Assembly (NCBI GenBank): GCA_036497285.1
Contig: DASXJR010000093.1
Span: forward strand, 1-64,000
Source: RYN-133 sp036497285
GTDB taxonomy: Bacteria > Actinomycetota > Actinomycetes > Mycobacteriales > Jatrophihabitantaceae
Direction: 5' to 3'
DNA length: 64,000 nt
The notes under the pieces were generated by a model that had not been told where the DNA came from, ran no database searches, and was given only the letters and a program-made list of their open reading frames with translations. A program made the translations under genes and the position numbers. Position 1 is the stretch's first letter; each line of letters begins with the position of its first letter. Positions 25,464-32,631 of this stretch are shown in pieces.

Positions 25464-25792
25464 GCAGCCTCCAGGACCATCGCAAGGCCCTGGCCGACAC
25501 CGATGCAGATCGCGGCCAGGCCGTAGTGCAACGTCTCCGGGCCGGGCGGGAATCCCTTGGCCGGCTTGAGCAGCACCCACGGCGCCCGGCTCATCGACTC
25601 GACGCCGCCCGCGATCGTCAGCGCCGCCTCACCCACCGCGACCGCACGGTTGGCGGCGATGGTGGCCTCGAGTCCGGAGCCGCACAGCCGGTTCAGCGTC
25701 ACGCCGGGTACCGAGGTCGGCAGCGCGGCCAGCGCACCGCCATAGCGTCCGATCGGAGTGCGAACCGCGTCGAGCACGTAGGCGTCAGGCAT
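25460..25792 (-). pseudogene. Internally deleted PcaF-type thiolase (110 aa)
   Basis: The frame reads like three pieces of a roughly 400-aa 3-oxoadipyl-CoA thiolase. The N-terminus MPDAYVLDAVRTPIGRYGG is followed directly by the LPTSVPGVTLNRLCGSGLEA segment with the nucleophile Cys, up to PPGPETLHYG. The extreme C-terminus LAAICIGVGQGLAMVLEAA follows with the second Cys. About 55 and 240 residues are missing at the two joints, including the GHPxGxSG histidine loop, yet the frame is kept. It overlaps pcaJ and pcaH, as an intact pcaF in this operon would. It cannot be a working thiolase; it may remain as a translational relay, or the joints may be assembly errors. Confidence 0.8.
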
Positions 25793-26597
25793 GCGTATTC
25801 CTCTCCAGCTTCCTCTCCAGCTTCCTCTCCAGGTTCCTCTCCAACTTCCTCTCCAAGGTCTTCTGCAGCGCTCGCAGGATCTCGAGCTCGGTTTCGGTCG
25901 GCTCGGCGGTGGTGGTCAGCTCGTCGCTGACCACGAGGTCCCAGCCGGTGTTCTCGCGGACGCGCTCGACGGCGACCCCAGGGTGCACCGCGGTGAGCAC
26001 GAGTTCGCAGCTGCGCGGATCAGGTTCGAGTACGCCGAGGTCGGTGATCACCCGCACCGGTCCCCTGCCGCGCAGGCCGAGCCGTTCGCGGTCGCCGGGC
26101 CCGGTGCCGTACCCGAACGACGTGACGAAGTCGACGCGGTCGACGAACGAGCGAGGTGACTGCCGCATGATGATCAGGACCTCGGCGCAGTTGGCGGCTA
26201 TCTCGGGTGCGCCGCCGGCGCCCGGCAGCCGGACCTTGGGGTTGTCGTAGTCGCCGATGACGGTGGTGTTGATGTTGGCGAACCTGTCGAGTTGCGCGCC
26301 GCCCAGGAACCCGACGTCGATGCGTCCGCCCTGCAGCCAGTAGTTGAAGACCTCTGGCACGCCGATCACCGCGTCGGCGGTGTCGGCGAGCACGCCGTCG
26401 CCGATCGACAACGGCAGCCGATCCGGCTTCGCTCCGAGCGTGCCCGACTCGTACACCAGCACGATGTTCGGGGCGTGCGTACGCCGCGCCAGGTTGGCCG
26501 CCGTCGACGGTTGCCCGATGCCGACGAAGCACACGTCGCCGTCACGCAGCGATCTCGATGCGGTGACCACCATCAGCTCGTCGGCGGTAACGGTCAT
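25785..26597 (-). CDS. pcaJ: 3-oxoadipate CoA-transferase beta subunit
   Basis: A 270-aa class I CoA-transferase subunit. VFVGIGQPSTAANLARRTHAPNI-type opening and VYESGTLGAKPDRLPLSIGD (about residues 48-67; Glu of the family) are followed by GFLGGAQLDRFANINTTVIG and FVTSFGYGTG. It pairs with PcaI to move CoA from succinyl-CoA to 3-oxoadipate. The C-terminus after residue 245 is a KLER/NLER repeat tail absent from normal family members and encoded by a 12-bp repeat. Its ATG overlaps the stop of the 35-aa sORF (ATGA), and its end overlaps the thiolase remnant. Confidence 0.9.
   Translation of the reverse strand: MTVTADELMVVTASRSLRDGDVCFVGIGQPSTAANLARRTHAPNIVLVYESGTLGAKPDRLPLSIGDGVLADTADAVIGVPEVFNYWLQGGRIDVGFLGGAQLDRFANINTTVIGDYDNPKVRLPGAGGAPEIAANCAEVLIIMRQSPRSFVDRVDFVTSFGYGTGPGDRERLGLRGRGPVRVITDLGVLEPDPRSCELVLTAVHPGVAVERVRENTGWDLVVSDELTTTAEPTETELEILRALQKTLERKLERNLERKLERKLERNTHA
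25801..25860. repeat. 12-bp tandem repeat in the 3' end of pcaJ
   Basis: Five 12-bp units of the form CTCTCCAGCTTC with small variations (AGGTTC, AACTTC, AAGGTC). On the coding strand they give the peptide repeat KLER/NLER. Copy number changes would keep the frame. The repeat sits right next to the deleted thiolase. Confidence 0.9.
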
Positions 26598-26701
26598 GCC
26601 GCCGCCTCAGGGCCACTCACGTCGCTCGGGCCGGTCGGCATCGACGACCGCGCCTTGCGGCGCGGTGCATGCCTCAGATTCGCTCCGCAAGCGTCGCTCA
26701 T
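26594..26701 (-). CDS. 35-aa sORF in a repeated intercistronic cassette (copy A)
   Basis: The gap between pcaI and pcaJ is fully occupied by a 36-codon frame that starts MSDACGANLRH and ends SDVSGPEAAA. Its ATG overlaps the pcaI stop and its TGA overlaps the pcaJ start, both as ATGA. A second cassette of exactly the same length and layout lies at 33641-33748; the two peptides share 23 of 35 residues and the first 25 bases are identical. The coding strand contains an 8-bp hairpin with a GCAA tetraloop (26647-26666). The peptide is basic in the middle (APRRKAR) with one Cys and no membrane segment. I do not recognise a family. It may be a translated linker, an RNA element, or both. Confidence 0.65.
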   Translation of the reverse strand: MSDACGANLRHAPRRKARSSMPTGPSDVSGPEAAA

Positions 26702-27501
26702 GATGCAATCCCGCCGAGCCACTGCATGAACCGGTTACGGTCGCGGCTGATCTCGTCCCACTCGCGGTAAAAGTCGTTGTCGCGGTCTGAGTAGCCGTGC
26801 GCGTACGACGGGTGCGCACCGCCCGGCGTCTCGGCCACCGCGGTCACCGACCACGACGGCAGGACCGTCGCCCCGACGACCGGTTCGAGCTCGTCAACGA
26901 TTTCTTCCACTGTCACGAGCGAGCGCCGCGCGCCGAGCACGGCCTCCTTCTGGATCCCGACGATTCCCCAGATCTGGACGTTCCCGGCGCGGTCGGCGCG
27001 TTGCGCGTGCACGATCGCCACGTCGAGGGCGAGCGCGGGCACCGCGGCCAGTACCTCGCCGGTGAACGGGCAGGTGATCGACTTGATCGTGTCGGTGTGT
27101 TTCATGAGATCGGTGCCCGAGTACCCACGCAGCACCGCGAACGGAAGGCCGGATGCTGTCGCGGCGTACCGGTTCGCCATGCCGGCATGGCTGTGTTCTT
27201 CGATCGCCAAGGCGGTGGGCCAGCCGTTCTGGATCGCGTCGCGGAAGCGGTGCAGCGAGCCGACGCCGGGATTGCCGCCCCACGAGAAGATCAGCTTCTT
27301 CGCGCATCCCGCGCCGATGAGTTGGTCGTAGACGATGTCGGGGGTCATCCGCACCAGGGTGAGCTCGCGACGTCCCTGTCGGATGATCTCGTGCCCTGCC
27401 GCGACCGGGATCAGGTGGGTGAAGCCTTCCATCGCCACCGTGTCGCCGTCGTGCACGAGTTCGGCGATGGCGTCGGGCAGCGGCATGATCCGCGCTCTCA
27501 T
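26698..27501 (-). CDS. pcaI: 3-oxoadipate CoA-transferase alpha subunit
   Basis: A 267-aa class I CoA-transferase subunit. MPLPDAIAELVHDGDTVAMEG is followed by THLIPVAAGHEIIRQGRREL, IFSWGGNPGVGSLHRFRDA, KSITCPFTGEVLAAVPAL and the ISRDRNRF ending. ATG at 27501 overlaps the pobA stop by four bases. Codons upstream in the same frame fall inside pobA and are ignored. Normally pcaJ follows directly; here the 35-aa cassette is interposed. Confidence 0.92.
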   Translation of the reverse strand: MRARIMPLPDAIAELVHDGDTVAMEGFTHLIPVAAGHEIIRQGRRELTLVRMTPDIVYDQLIGAGCAKKLIFSWGGNPGVGSLHRFRDAIQNGWPTALAIEEHSHAGMANRYAATASGLPFAVLRGYSGTDLMKHTDTIKSITCPFTGEVLAAVPALALDVAIVHAQRADRAGNVQIWGIVGIQKEAVLGARRSLVTVEEIVDELEPVVGATVLPSWSVTAVAETPGGAHPSYAHGYSDRDNDFYREWDEISRDRNRFMQWLGGIAS

Positions 27502-28670
27502 CGGTAGCTCCAACCGTGGTCGTACGGCAGTCCGGTGTAGTTCTCCGCGAGGGAGGTCGCCATCGCCGTCGACGAGGTGACATAGGCGAGCTGCGCGCTC
27601 GCCAGTTGTTCGGAGAACGCGTCGTCGTCTGGGTCGGTGTGCAACATCGTCGTCATCCACCAGGAGAAGTGGGTGGCGCGCCACACCCTGCGCAGCGCGG
27701 CGTCGGTGTACTCGGCGATCAGCTCAGCCCGCCCGTCCCGGTAGTAGCCGCCGAGCGCGCGTGACAGCACACGGACGTCGGCGACGGCGAGGTTCATGCC
27801 CTTCGCACCGGTCGGCGGGACGATGTGCGCGGCGTCGCCGGCGAGAAACAGTCGTCCGTACTGCATCGGCGTCGAGACGAAGCTGCGCATCGGGGTGATG
27901 CCCTTGTCGAGCAGCGGGCCTTCGGTGAGCTCGAAACCGTCGTCGGTGGCCAGCCGCGTCGTCAGCTCGGACCAGATGCGGTCGTCGGACCAGTCGTCGC
28001 TGCTCGCCGTCGCCGGAACCTGCAGGTACATCCGCGTGATCGACGGCGAGCGCATGCTGTGCAGCGCGAACCCGTTCTCGTGCCGGCAGTAGATGAGCTC
28101 GCGCGAACTCGGCGGCGCCTCGACGAGGATCCCCAGCCAGGCGAACGGGTAGCTGCGTTCGTAGACCGACGACCCCGGTACGTGGTCGCGGCTGATGCCG
28201 TGGAAGCCGTCGGCTCCGACGACGAAGTCGGCCTCGATCGTCTCGCCTGCTGCGGTCACACGCGGACGGTCGGAGTCGAGGCCGTGCAGCGCGACGTCCT
28301 CGATCTCGAACCGCACGTCACCGCCGGCCTCGAGACGCGCGGCGATCAGATCCTTGACCACCTCCTGCTGGCCGTAGACGACAATCTGCCGGCCCGTGAG
28401 TCCGGTGAAGTCGATGCGGTGCCGGGCGCGGGCGAAGCGCAGTTCGGTGCCGTCGTGCGGCATGCCCTGGGCGTCCATACGCTTGCCGACGCCGGCCTCG
28501 CGCAACGTCTCGGCGGTGCCGTGCTCGAGGACGCCGGCACGTACCCGAGCCTCGACGTAGGCGCGATCACGGCACTCGAGCACCACCGATTCGATGCCCT
28601 GCAGGTGCAGCAACTGCGACAACAGCAGCCCGGCCGGTCCGGCGCCGACGATCACGACCTGAGTCCGCAC
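27498..28670 (-). CDS. pobA: 4-hydroxybenzoate 3-monooxygenase
   Basis: A 390-aa FAD enzyme that hydroxylates 4-hydroxybenzoate to protocatechuate with NAD(P)H and O2. It shows the GxGxxG FAD site VVIVGAGPAGLLLSQLLHLQG (about 5-25, shown in part), VEARVRAGVLEHGT, VVGADGFHGISR (DG motif) and LFLAGDAAHIVPPTGAKGMN (GD motif). Length is typical of PobA (about 394). GTG start. It is the first gene of the operon and feeds substrate to PcaGH. A multi-copy repeat lies 51-119 bases upstream. Confidence 0.95.
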   Translation of the reverse strand: MRTQVVIVGAGPAGLLLSQLLHLQGIESVVLECRDRAYVEARVRAGVLEHGTAETLREAGVGKRMDAQGMPHDGTELRFARARHRIDFTGLTGRQIVVYGQQEVVKDLIAARLEAGGDVRFEIEDVALHGLDSDRPRVTAAGETIEADFVVGADGFHGISRDHVPGSSVYERSYPFAWLGILVEAPPSSRELIYCRHENGFALHSMRSPSITRMYLQVPATASSDDWSDDRIWSELTTRLATDDGFELTEGPLLDKGITPMRSFVSTPMQYGRLFLAGDAAHIVPPTGAKGMNLAVADVRVLSRALGGYYRDGRAELIAEYTDAALRRVWRATHFSWWMTTMLHTDPDDDAFSEQLASAQLAYVTSSTAMATSLAENYTGLPYDHGWSYR

Positions 28671-28720
28671 TTCGCCAGACTGCTACACGCACGTGTGAGG
28701 CCGCCACCGCCCCCTCCGCT

Positions 28721-28789
28721 GACAGTGGTCAGTTTCGCGCACAGTGGTCAGTTGCAACTAACCACTGACCACCCAAACTGACCACTGTC
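28721..28789. promoter_or_regulatory. Four-copy operator-like repeat upstream of pobA
   Basis: The core GTGGTCAGT occurs four times: direct at 28724 and 28744 within ACAGTGGTCAGTT (19-base spacing), and inverted near 28764-28772 and 28776-28786. The outer pair, GACAGTGGTCAGTTT at 28721-28735 and its exact reverse complement at 28775-28789, form a perfect 15-bp inverted repeat. It lies between folP2 and pobA, both leftward, where the aromatic operon promoter should be. IclR-type PcaR/PobR or GntR regulators are plausible binders; none is encoded nearby. Confidence 0.65.
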
Positions 28790-28815
28790 GTCCGGAGGAC
28801 ACCAGCGGCCGCGGG

Positions 28816-29676
28816 TCAGGCCAGGCCACGGACGGTACGTACGGGCGGACGGGTCCCACGAATCGCGGCAACCATGTCGAGGGTCTGCCGGGTCTCGGCC
28901 ACGTTGTGGGCGCGGAACACGCGAGCGCCCAGCCAGGCGGACACCGACGTCGTCGCCAGCGTGCCGATCAGCCGCTCGCCCACCGGCTGGTTGAGCGACT
29001 CGCCGATGAAGTCCTTGTTCGACAGCGACACGAGCACCGGCCAGCCGGTCTCGATCATCTCACTCAGCCGCCGGGTCACCTCGAGCGAATGCCGGGTGTT
29101 CTTGCCGAAGTCATGCCCGGGATCAATCAGCACCGACGACGGCGACACTCCGAGCGACACCGCCCGCTCGGCGAGCGCGACCGTCCGCGTCAGCACATCG
29201 GCCACCACGTCGTCGTACTCGATGCGGTGCGGACGGGTACGCGGCTCGACCCCGCCGGCGTGCGTGCACACGATCGCCGCGTCGTACTGCGCTGCCACCG
29301 CGGCCAAATCCGGGTCCCAGCCACCCCAGGCGTCGTTGATGATGTCCGCGCCCGCCTGGCACGCGGCCGCACCGACCGGTGCCCGCCAGGTGTCCACGCT
29401 GATCACGACCGACGGGAACTCCGCGCGCACCGCCGCGACGAACGGCACGGTGCGCTCGACCTCGTCCGCGACGGTCACCGTCGTGCCCGGCGCAGCCTTT
29501 ACCCCGCCGATGTCGACGATCTCGGCGCCGTCCGCGATGACTGCGCGCACCCGGTCGAGCGCGACGTCGAACTCGAACGTCGCGCCTTTGTCGTAGAACG
29601 AGTCGGGAGTGCGATTGACGATGGCCATGATCAGCATCGCGTCGTCCGGGAACGACTGGCTACCCAGCTTCAGCAT
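28816..29676 (-). CDS. folP2: FolP2-type dihydropteroate synthase homologue
   Basis: A 286-aa TIM-barrel protein with pterin-site motifs IMAIVNRTPDSFYDKGATF (about 17-35), ISVDTWRAPVGAAACQAG, INDAWGG and LIDPGHDFGKNTRHSLEV. Order next to gpgS matches mycobacterial Rv1207 (folP2)-Rv1208. FolP2 proteins are DHPS-like, but mycobacterial FolP2 is reported to lack normal synthase activity, so folate synthesis is not assured. ATG at 29676 or GTG two codons earlier are both possible; either overlaps gpgS slightly. Confidence 0.88.
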   Translation of the reverse strand: MLKLGSQSFPDDAMLIMAIVNRTPDSFYDKGATFEFDVALDRVRAVIADGAEIVDIGGVKAAPGTTVTVADEVERTVPFVAAVRAEFPSVVISVDTWRAPVGAAACQAGADIINDAWGGWDPDLAAVAAQYDAAIVCTHAGGVEPRTRPHRIEYDDVVADVLTRTVALAERAVSLGVSPSSVLIDPGHDFGKNTRHSLEVTRRLSEMIETGWPVLVSLSNKDFIGESLNQPVGERLIGTLATTSVSAWLGARVFRAHNVAETRQTLDMVAAIRGTRPPVRTVRGLA

Positions 29677-30586
29677 CGGCACTCCGCTCGGTCAACGGGA
29701 CAGGACGGGTGCGCCACGGCGGATCGGCACGCCGGTCGAACTGCCACAGGACCGAGTCGGACGGAGCCTCGACACCGAGTCGGCGCTGCGCGACGGCGAT
29801 GATCTCCGCGGCCATCACGCCCAGGTCGTGCACCGACTGGTGCGAGTGCGCCCGCGCGCCCAGATCGACCTGCGCGACCGCGTCCAGACCCGACTTCGCG
29901 ACGACATCGAGCAGTACCGCCAGCTCGACCCCGTAGCCGACAGGCACCGACAGCTGCGAGAACGTCGGCCGCCGGATCGCCCACTCGCCGGCCAGCGGCT
30001 GCACGACCGCGGCAAGGTCGGGCCAGTGCAGGTTGAGCAACGGACGGGCCACCAGTTCGGTGACGCGGCCCCCCTGCGGCGTCACGGGACCGGTCGTACC
30101 GTCGTCGAGCACCCGGTCGTAGAAGCCTTTCACGAGCTCGACACCGGGCGAGGTGAGCAGCGGCCCGAGCAGCCCGGTGACGAAATGGGTGCCCCATCCG
30201 GTCAGGTCGGCATCGATGAACACGAGCACGTCGCCGGAGCTGACGAACTGCGACTTCCACAGCGCCTCGCCCTTGCCCGGAAAGCTGCCGAGGTCAGGCC
30301 GCACCGACCGCGCCGCGTGTACCACCGCCCCGGCGTCCGCGGCGATCGCCGCGGTGGCGTCGGTGGAGTCGGAATCGATGACCATGAGCTCGTCGACCAG
30401 CGCGACGTCCTCGACGAGACTCCGACGGATGCCCGCGACGATGCCGCCGATCGTCGGCGCCTCGTTGCGAGCCGGGACGACGACCGAGATGCGCGTGCTG
30501 CCCTTGGCCGTGAGCAGCTGGTCGATCGGCCAGTCCGCCCAACTGCTGGTCGCCGTGCGGAACCAGGACTCGGCGGACTCGTGCAC
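29660..30586 (-). CDS. gpgS: Glucosyl-3-phosphoglycerate synthase
   Basis: A 308-aa GT81 glycosyltransferase, first step to glucosylglycerate and, in mycobacteria, methylglucose lipopolysaccharides. It contains ISVVVPARNEAPTIGGIV (about 33-50), the nucleotide-sugar motifs MVIDSDSTDAT and LVFIDADLTGWG (DxD-like DAD), and GKGEALWKSQF. Conserved GYGVELAVLLD lies near residue 220. GTG start. It precedes folP2 with a small overlap, the usual pairing in actinobacteria, and suggests compatible-solute or polymethylated polysaccharide synthesis. Confidence 0.92.
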   Translation of the reverse strand: MHESAESWFRTATSSWADWPIDQLLTAKGSTRISVVVPARNEAPTIGGIVAGIRRSLVEDVALVDELMVIDSDSTDATAAIAADAGAVVHAARSVRPDLGSFPGKGEALWKSQFVSSGDVLVFIDADLTGWGTHFVTGLLGPLLTSPGVELVKGFYDRVLDDGTTGPVTPQGGRVTELVARPLLNLHWPDLAAVVQPLAGEWAIRRPTFSQLSVPVGYGVELAVLLDVVAKSGLDAVAQVDLGARAHSHQSVHDLGVMAAEIIAVAQRRLGVEAPSDSVLWQFDRRADPPWRTRPVPLTERSADAEAG

Positions 30587-30789
30587 GCCCCTACGTTATG
30601 CGTTACGCGACAGCTCGCTCGCCCGGCGTGACTTCTGGCGAGTCGCTCGGCCGCAAGCGCCGGACCGACCGGCAGAAGCAGCGCTTCGACGCAGTGATGT
30701 CTTCGCCGACCGCTTAGTACGGGCCGATCACGTGGGCCGAAATGCTGCCGGTGAGGACTTGTATACCGCTCGGCTCGGTGGGCGCAAGA

Positions 30790-31983
30790 TCAATCCGGCA
30801 GCATCGGGACGGTCATTCCTTGATCACGGCCGAGCAGCACGGCCCGGGTGACCGCCGCGCTGCCGAAACGCTCGCGCACGCCGTCCATGGCCCGGTCGAG
30901 ACGGGTCGGATCGCGCACCGTGAACGGCAGCTCGGGCTGGAACGGGTCGTCGGTGTCGGCGAGATTGGCCAACGAGATGCCGACGAGGGTGCACCCACCG
31001 GTGCTGATCATCGGCGCGGCGATGCTCATCAGCCCGCGGACCGTCGACAAGATCGCGGCGGTGTCGTCGGTCGGCTCGGCCATCGTGTGCGATCGGGTGG
31101 CCCGGCTGAAGTCGTCGAAGCGGAGGCGTAGTACCACCGTGCGGCATACCCGCTCCGCCTTGCGTAGCCGCCGGCACACCCGGTCGACGATGCCGACGAG
31201 CGCGGTGTCCAACTCGGCGAGCGAGTGCCGGCGCCGACCCAGGGCCCGCTGCGAGCCGATCGAACCGCGCCGCCGGCCGACCTGCACCGGTCTCGGGTCG
31301 CGGTTGTGCGCCAGCGCATGCAGATGCCGCCCGGACGCGCGTCCGAGCATCGCGACCAGCGCATGTTCGTCGACCAGTGCGACGTCGCGCACGGTGAAGA
31401 TGCCGCGGTCGCGCAACTTGTCGGCTGTCACCTGTCCCACGCCCCACAGCTTCTGGACGGGCAGCGGATGCAGGAACTCGAATTCACCGTCGGGCGGCAC
31501 CACCAGCAGGCCGTCGGGCTTGGCCACTCCGCTGGCGACCTTGGCGAGGAACTTGGTGCGGGCCACGCCGACGGTGATCGCGAGCCCCACCTGCTCACGC
31601 ACCTCGCGCCGCAGCCGCGTCGCGATCTCGAGTGCGGTGCCGGACACCTTGAGCAGGCCCGTCACGTCTAGGAACGCCTCGTCGATCGAGATCCCTTCGA
31701 CCAGCGGGGTGGTGTTCTCGAAGACGGCGAAGACCTTCTTGCTCGCCTCCACGTAAGCGTCGAAGCGGGGCGACACCACGATCGCGTGCGGGCACAGCGC
31801 GCGGGCCTGTGCCCCGCCCATCGCCGAGCGCACGCCGTAGGCCTTCGCCTCGTAGCTGGCCGCGAGGACCACCCCGGCGCCGACGATCGTCGGCCGGCAG
31901 CGCAAGCTCGGATCGTCGCGCTGCTCGACCGAGGCGTAGAACGAATCGAGGTCGGCGTGCAGGATCTGCCGCACGTGGCCCAT
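30790..31983 (-). CDS. dinB: DNA polymerase IV (Y-family)
   Basis: A 397-aa translesion polymerase. Palm residues are in ILHADLDSFYASVEQR (Asp) and EGISIDEAFLDVTGL (Asp-Glu). It also has the YEAKAYGVRSAMGG finger region, the helix-hairpin-helix KLWGVGQVTADKLRDRG and a little-finger domain. Near the C-terminus QPELPF is a good beta-clamp binding motif. ATG at 31983 fits the family; an ATG at 32001 is also in frame. It lies 27 bases after the HAD gene, leftward. The 203 bp to gpgS (30587-30789) hold no clear gene. Confidence 0.93.
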   Translation of the reverse strand: MGHVRQILHADLDSFYASVEQRDDPSLRCRPTIVGAGVVLAASYEAKAYGVRSAMGGAQARALCPHAIVVSPRFDAYVEASKKVFAVFENTTPLVEGISIDEAFLDVTGLLKVSGTALEIATRLRREVREQVGLAITVGVARTKFLAKVASGVAKPDGLLVVPPDGEFEFLHPLPVQKLWGVGQVTADKLRDRGIFTVRDVALVDEHALVAMLGRASGRHLHALAHNRDPRPVQVGRRRGSIGSQRALGRRRHSLAELDTALVGIVDRVCRRLRKAERVCRTVVLRLRFDDFSRATRSHTMAEPTDDTAAILSTVRGLMSIAAPMISTGGCTLVGISLANLADTDDPFQPELPFTVRDPTRLDRAMDGVRERFGSAAVTRAVLLGRDQGMTVPMLPD

Positions 31984-32010
31984 GACAGCAGTTTCGCACA
32001 TAGTTTCGAA

Positions 32011-32631
32011 TTAGTCAGCGACCAGCCCGTCGTCGGTCCACCGGACGCGCGTCAGGTCTGGGACGCGTGCGTCGCCGTCGAGTTCCGGGCGGTCACCGAC
32101 CGCGAGCACCGCCGACACGCCCGCTGCTCGCGCTGCCCGGATCCCCGCCGCGGCATCCTCGAGCACCACCGTCCGGCCGGGGTGCACGCCGAGGCCGGCC
32201 GCGGCGGCGAGATAGCCCTCGGGGTCGGGCTTGCCGCGCGCCACGTCGCCGGCGGTGACGAGGACGCACGGTACGGGCAGCCCTGCTGCCGCAAGCCGTG
32301 CGCGCGCGAGGTCGCGCCGCCCGGAGGTCACCACCGCCCAGCGCGGAACGGTGCGCAGCAGCTCGCCGGCGCCGGGGATGGCCCGCACCGTCGCAGCATC
32401 CTCGACCTCGAAGCGGTCGATGCGCTCGGTTGCCTCGACCTGCTTGTCAGGTGGCAGCAGCGCGGCGATCGTGTCGGCTGACCGGCGTCCGTGCACCTGC
32501 GCGGTGACCTGGTCGGGGTCGAGACCGAACTCGACGGCCCAGCGCGTCCAGGCACTCAAGACGCTGGCGTCCGAGTCGACGAGCACCCCGTCGCAGTCGA
32601 AGAGCACCGCCTCGCAGCGAAGGAGAGTCAA
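32011..32631 (-). CDS. HAD-superfamily sugar-phosphatase/phosphoglucomutase-like hydrolase
   Basis: A 206-aa HAD hydrolase with a cap domain. Motif I is VLFDCDGVLVDSD (nucleophile Asp about residue 13), motif II WAVVTSGRRD, motif III Lys in ARGKPDPEGYLAAA, and motif IV VVLEDAAAGIRAARAAG. The fold class includes sugar phosphatases and beta-phosphoglucomutases; the substrate is not readable. The start is most likely TTG at 32631, overlapping the dehydrogenase stop (TTGA), because the open frame upstream lies within the dehydrogenase. Confidence 0.85.
   Translation of the reverse strand: MTLLRCEAVLFDCDGVLVDSDASVLSAWTRWAVEFGLDPDQVTAQVHGRRSADTIAALLPPDKQVEATERIDRFEVEDAATVRAIPGAGELLRTVPRWAVVTSGRRDLARARLAAAGLPVPCVLVTAGDVARGKPDPEGYLAAAAGLGVHPGRTVVLEDAAAGIRAARAAGVSAVLAVGDRPELDGDARVPDLTRVRWTDDGLVAD

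Noticed and set aside
28721..28789. The repeat array read as a terminator of folP2
   Set aside because: It has four copies of one core in mixed orientation and no T-tract after a stem; an operator explains it better.
30598..30717. A 39-codon plus-strand frame between gpgS and dinB
   Set aside because: Basic, no likeness, opposite to both neighbours and no clear ribosome site.
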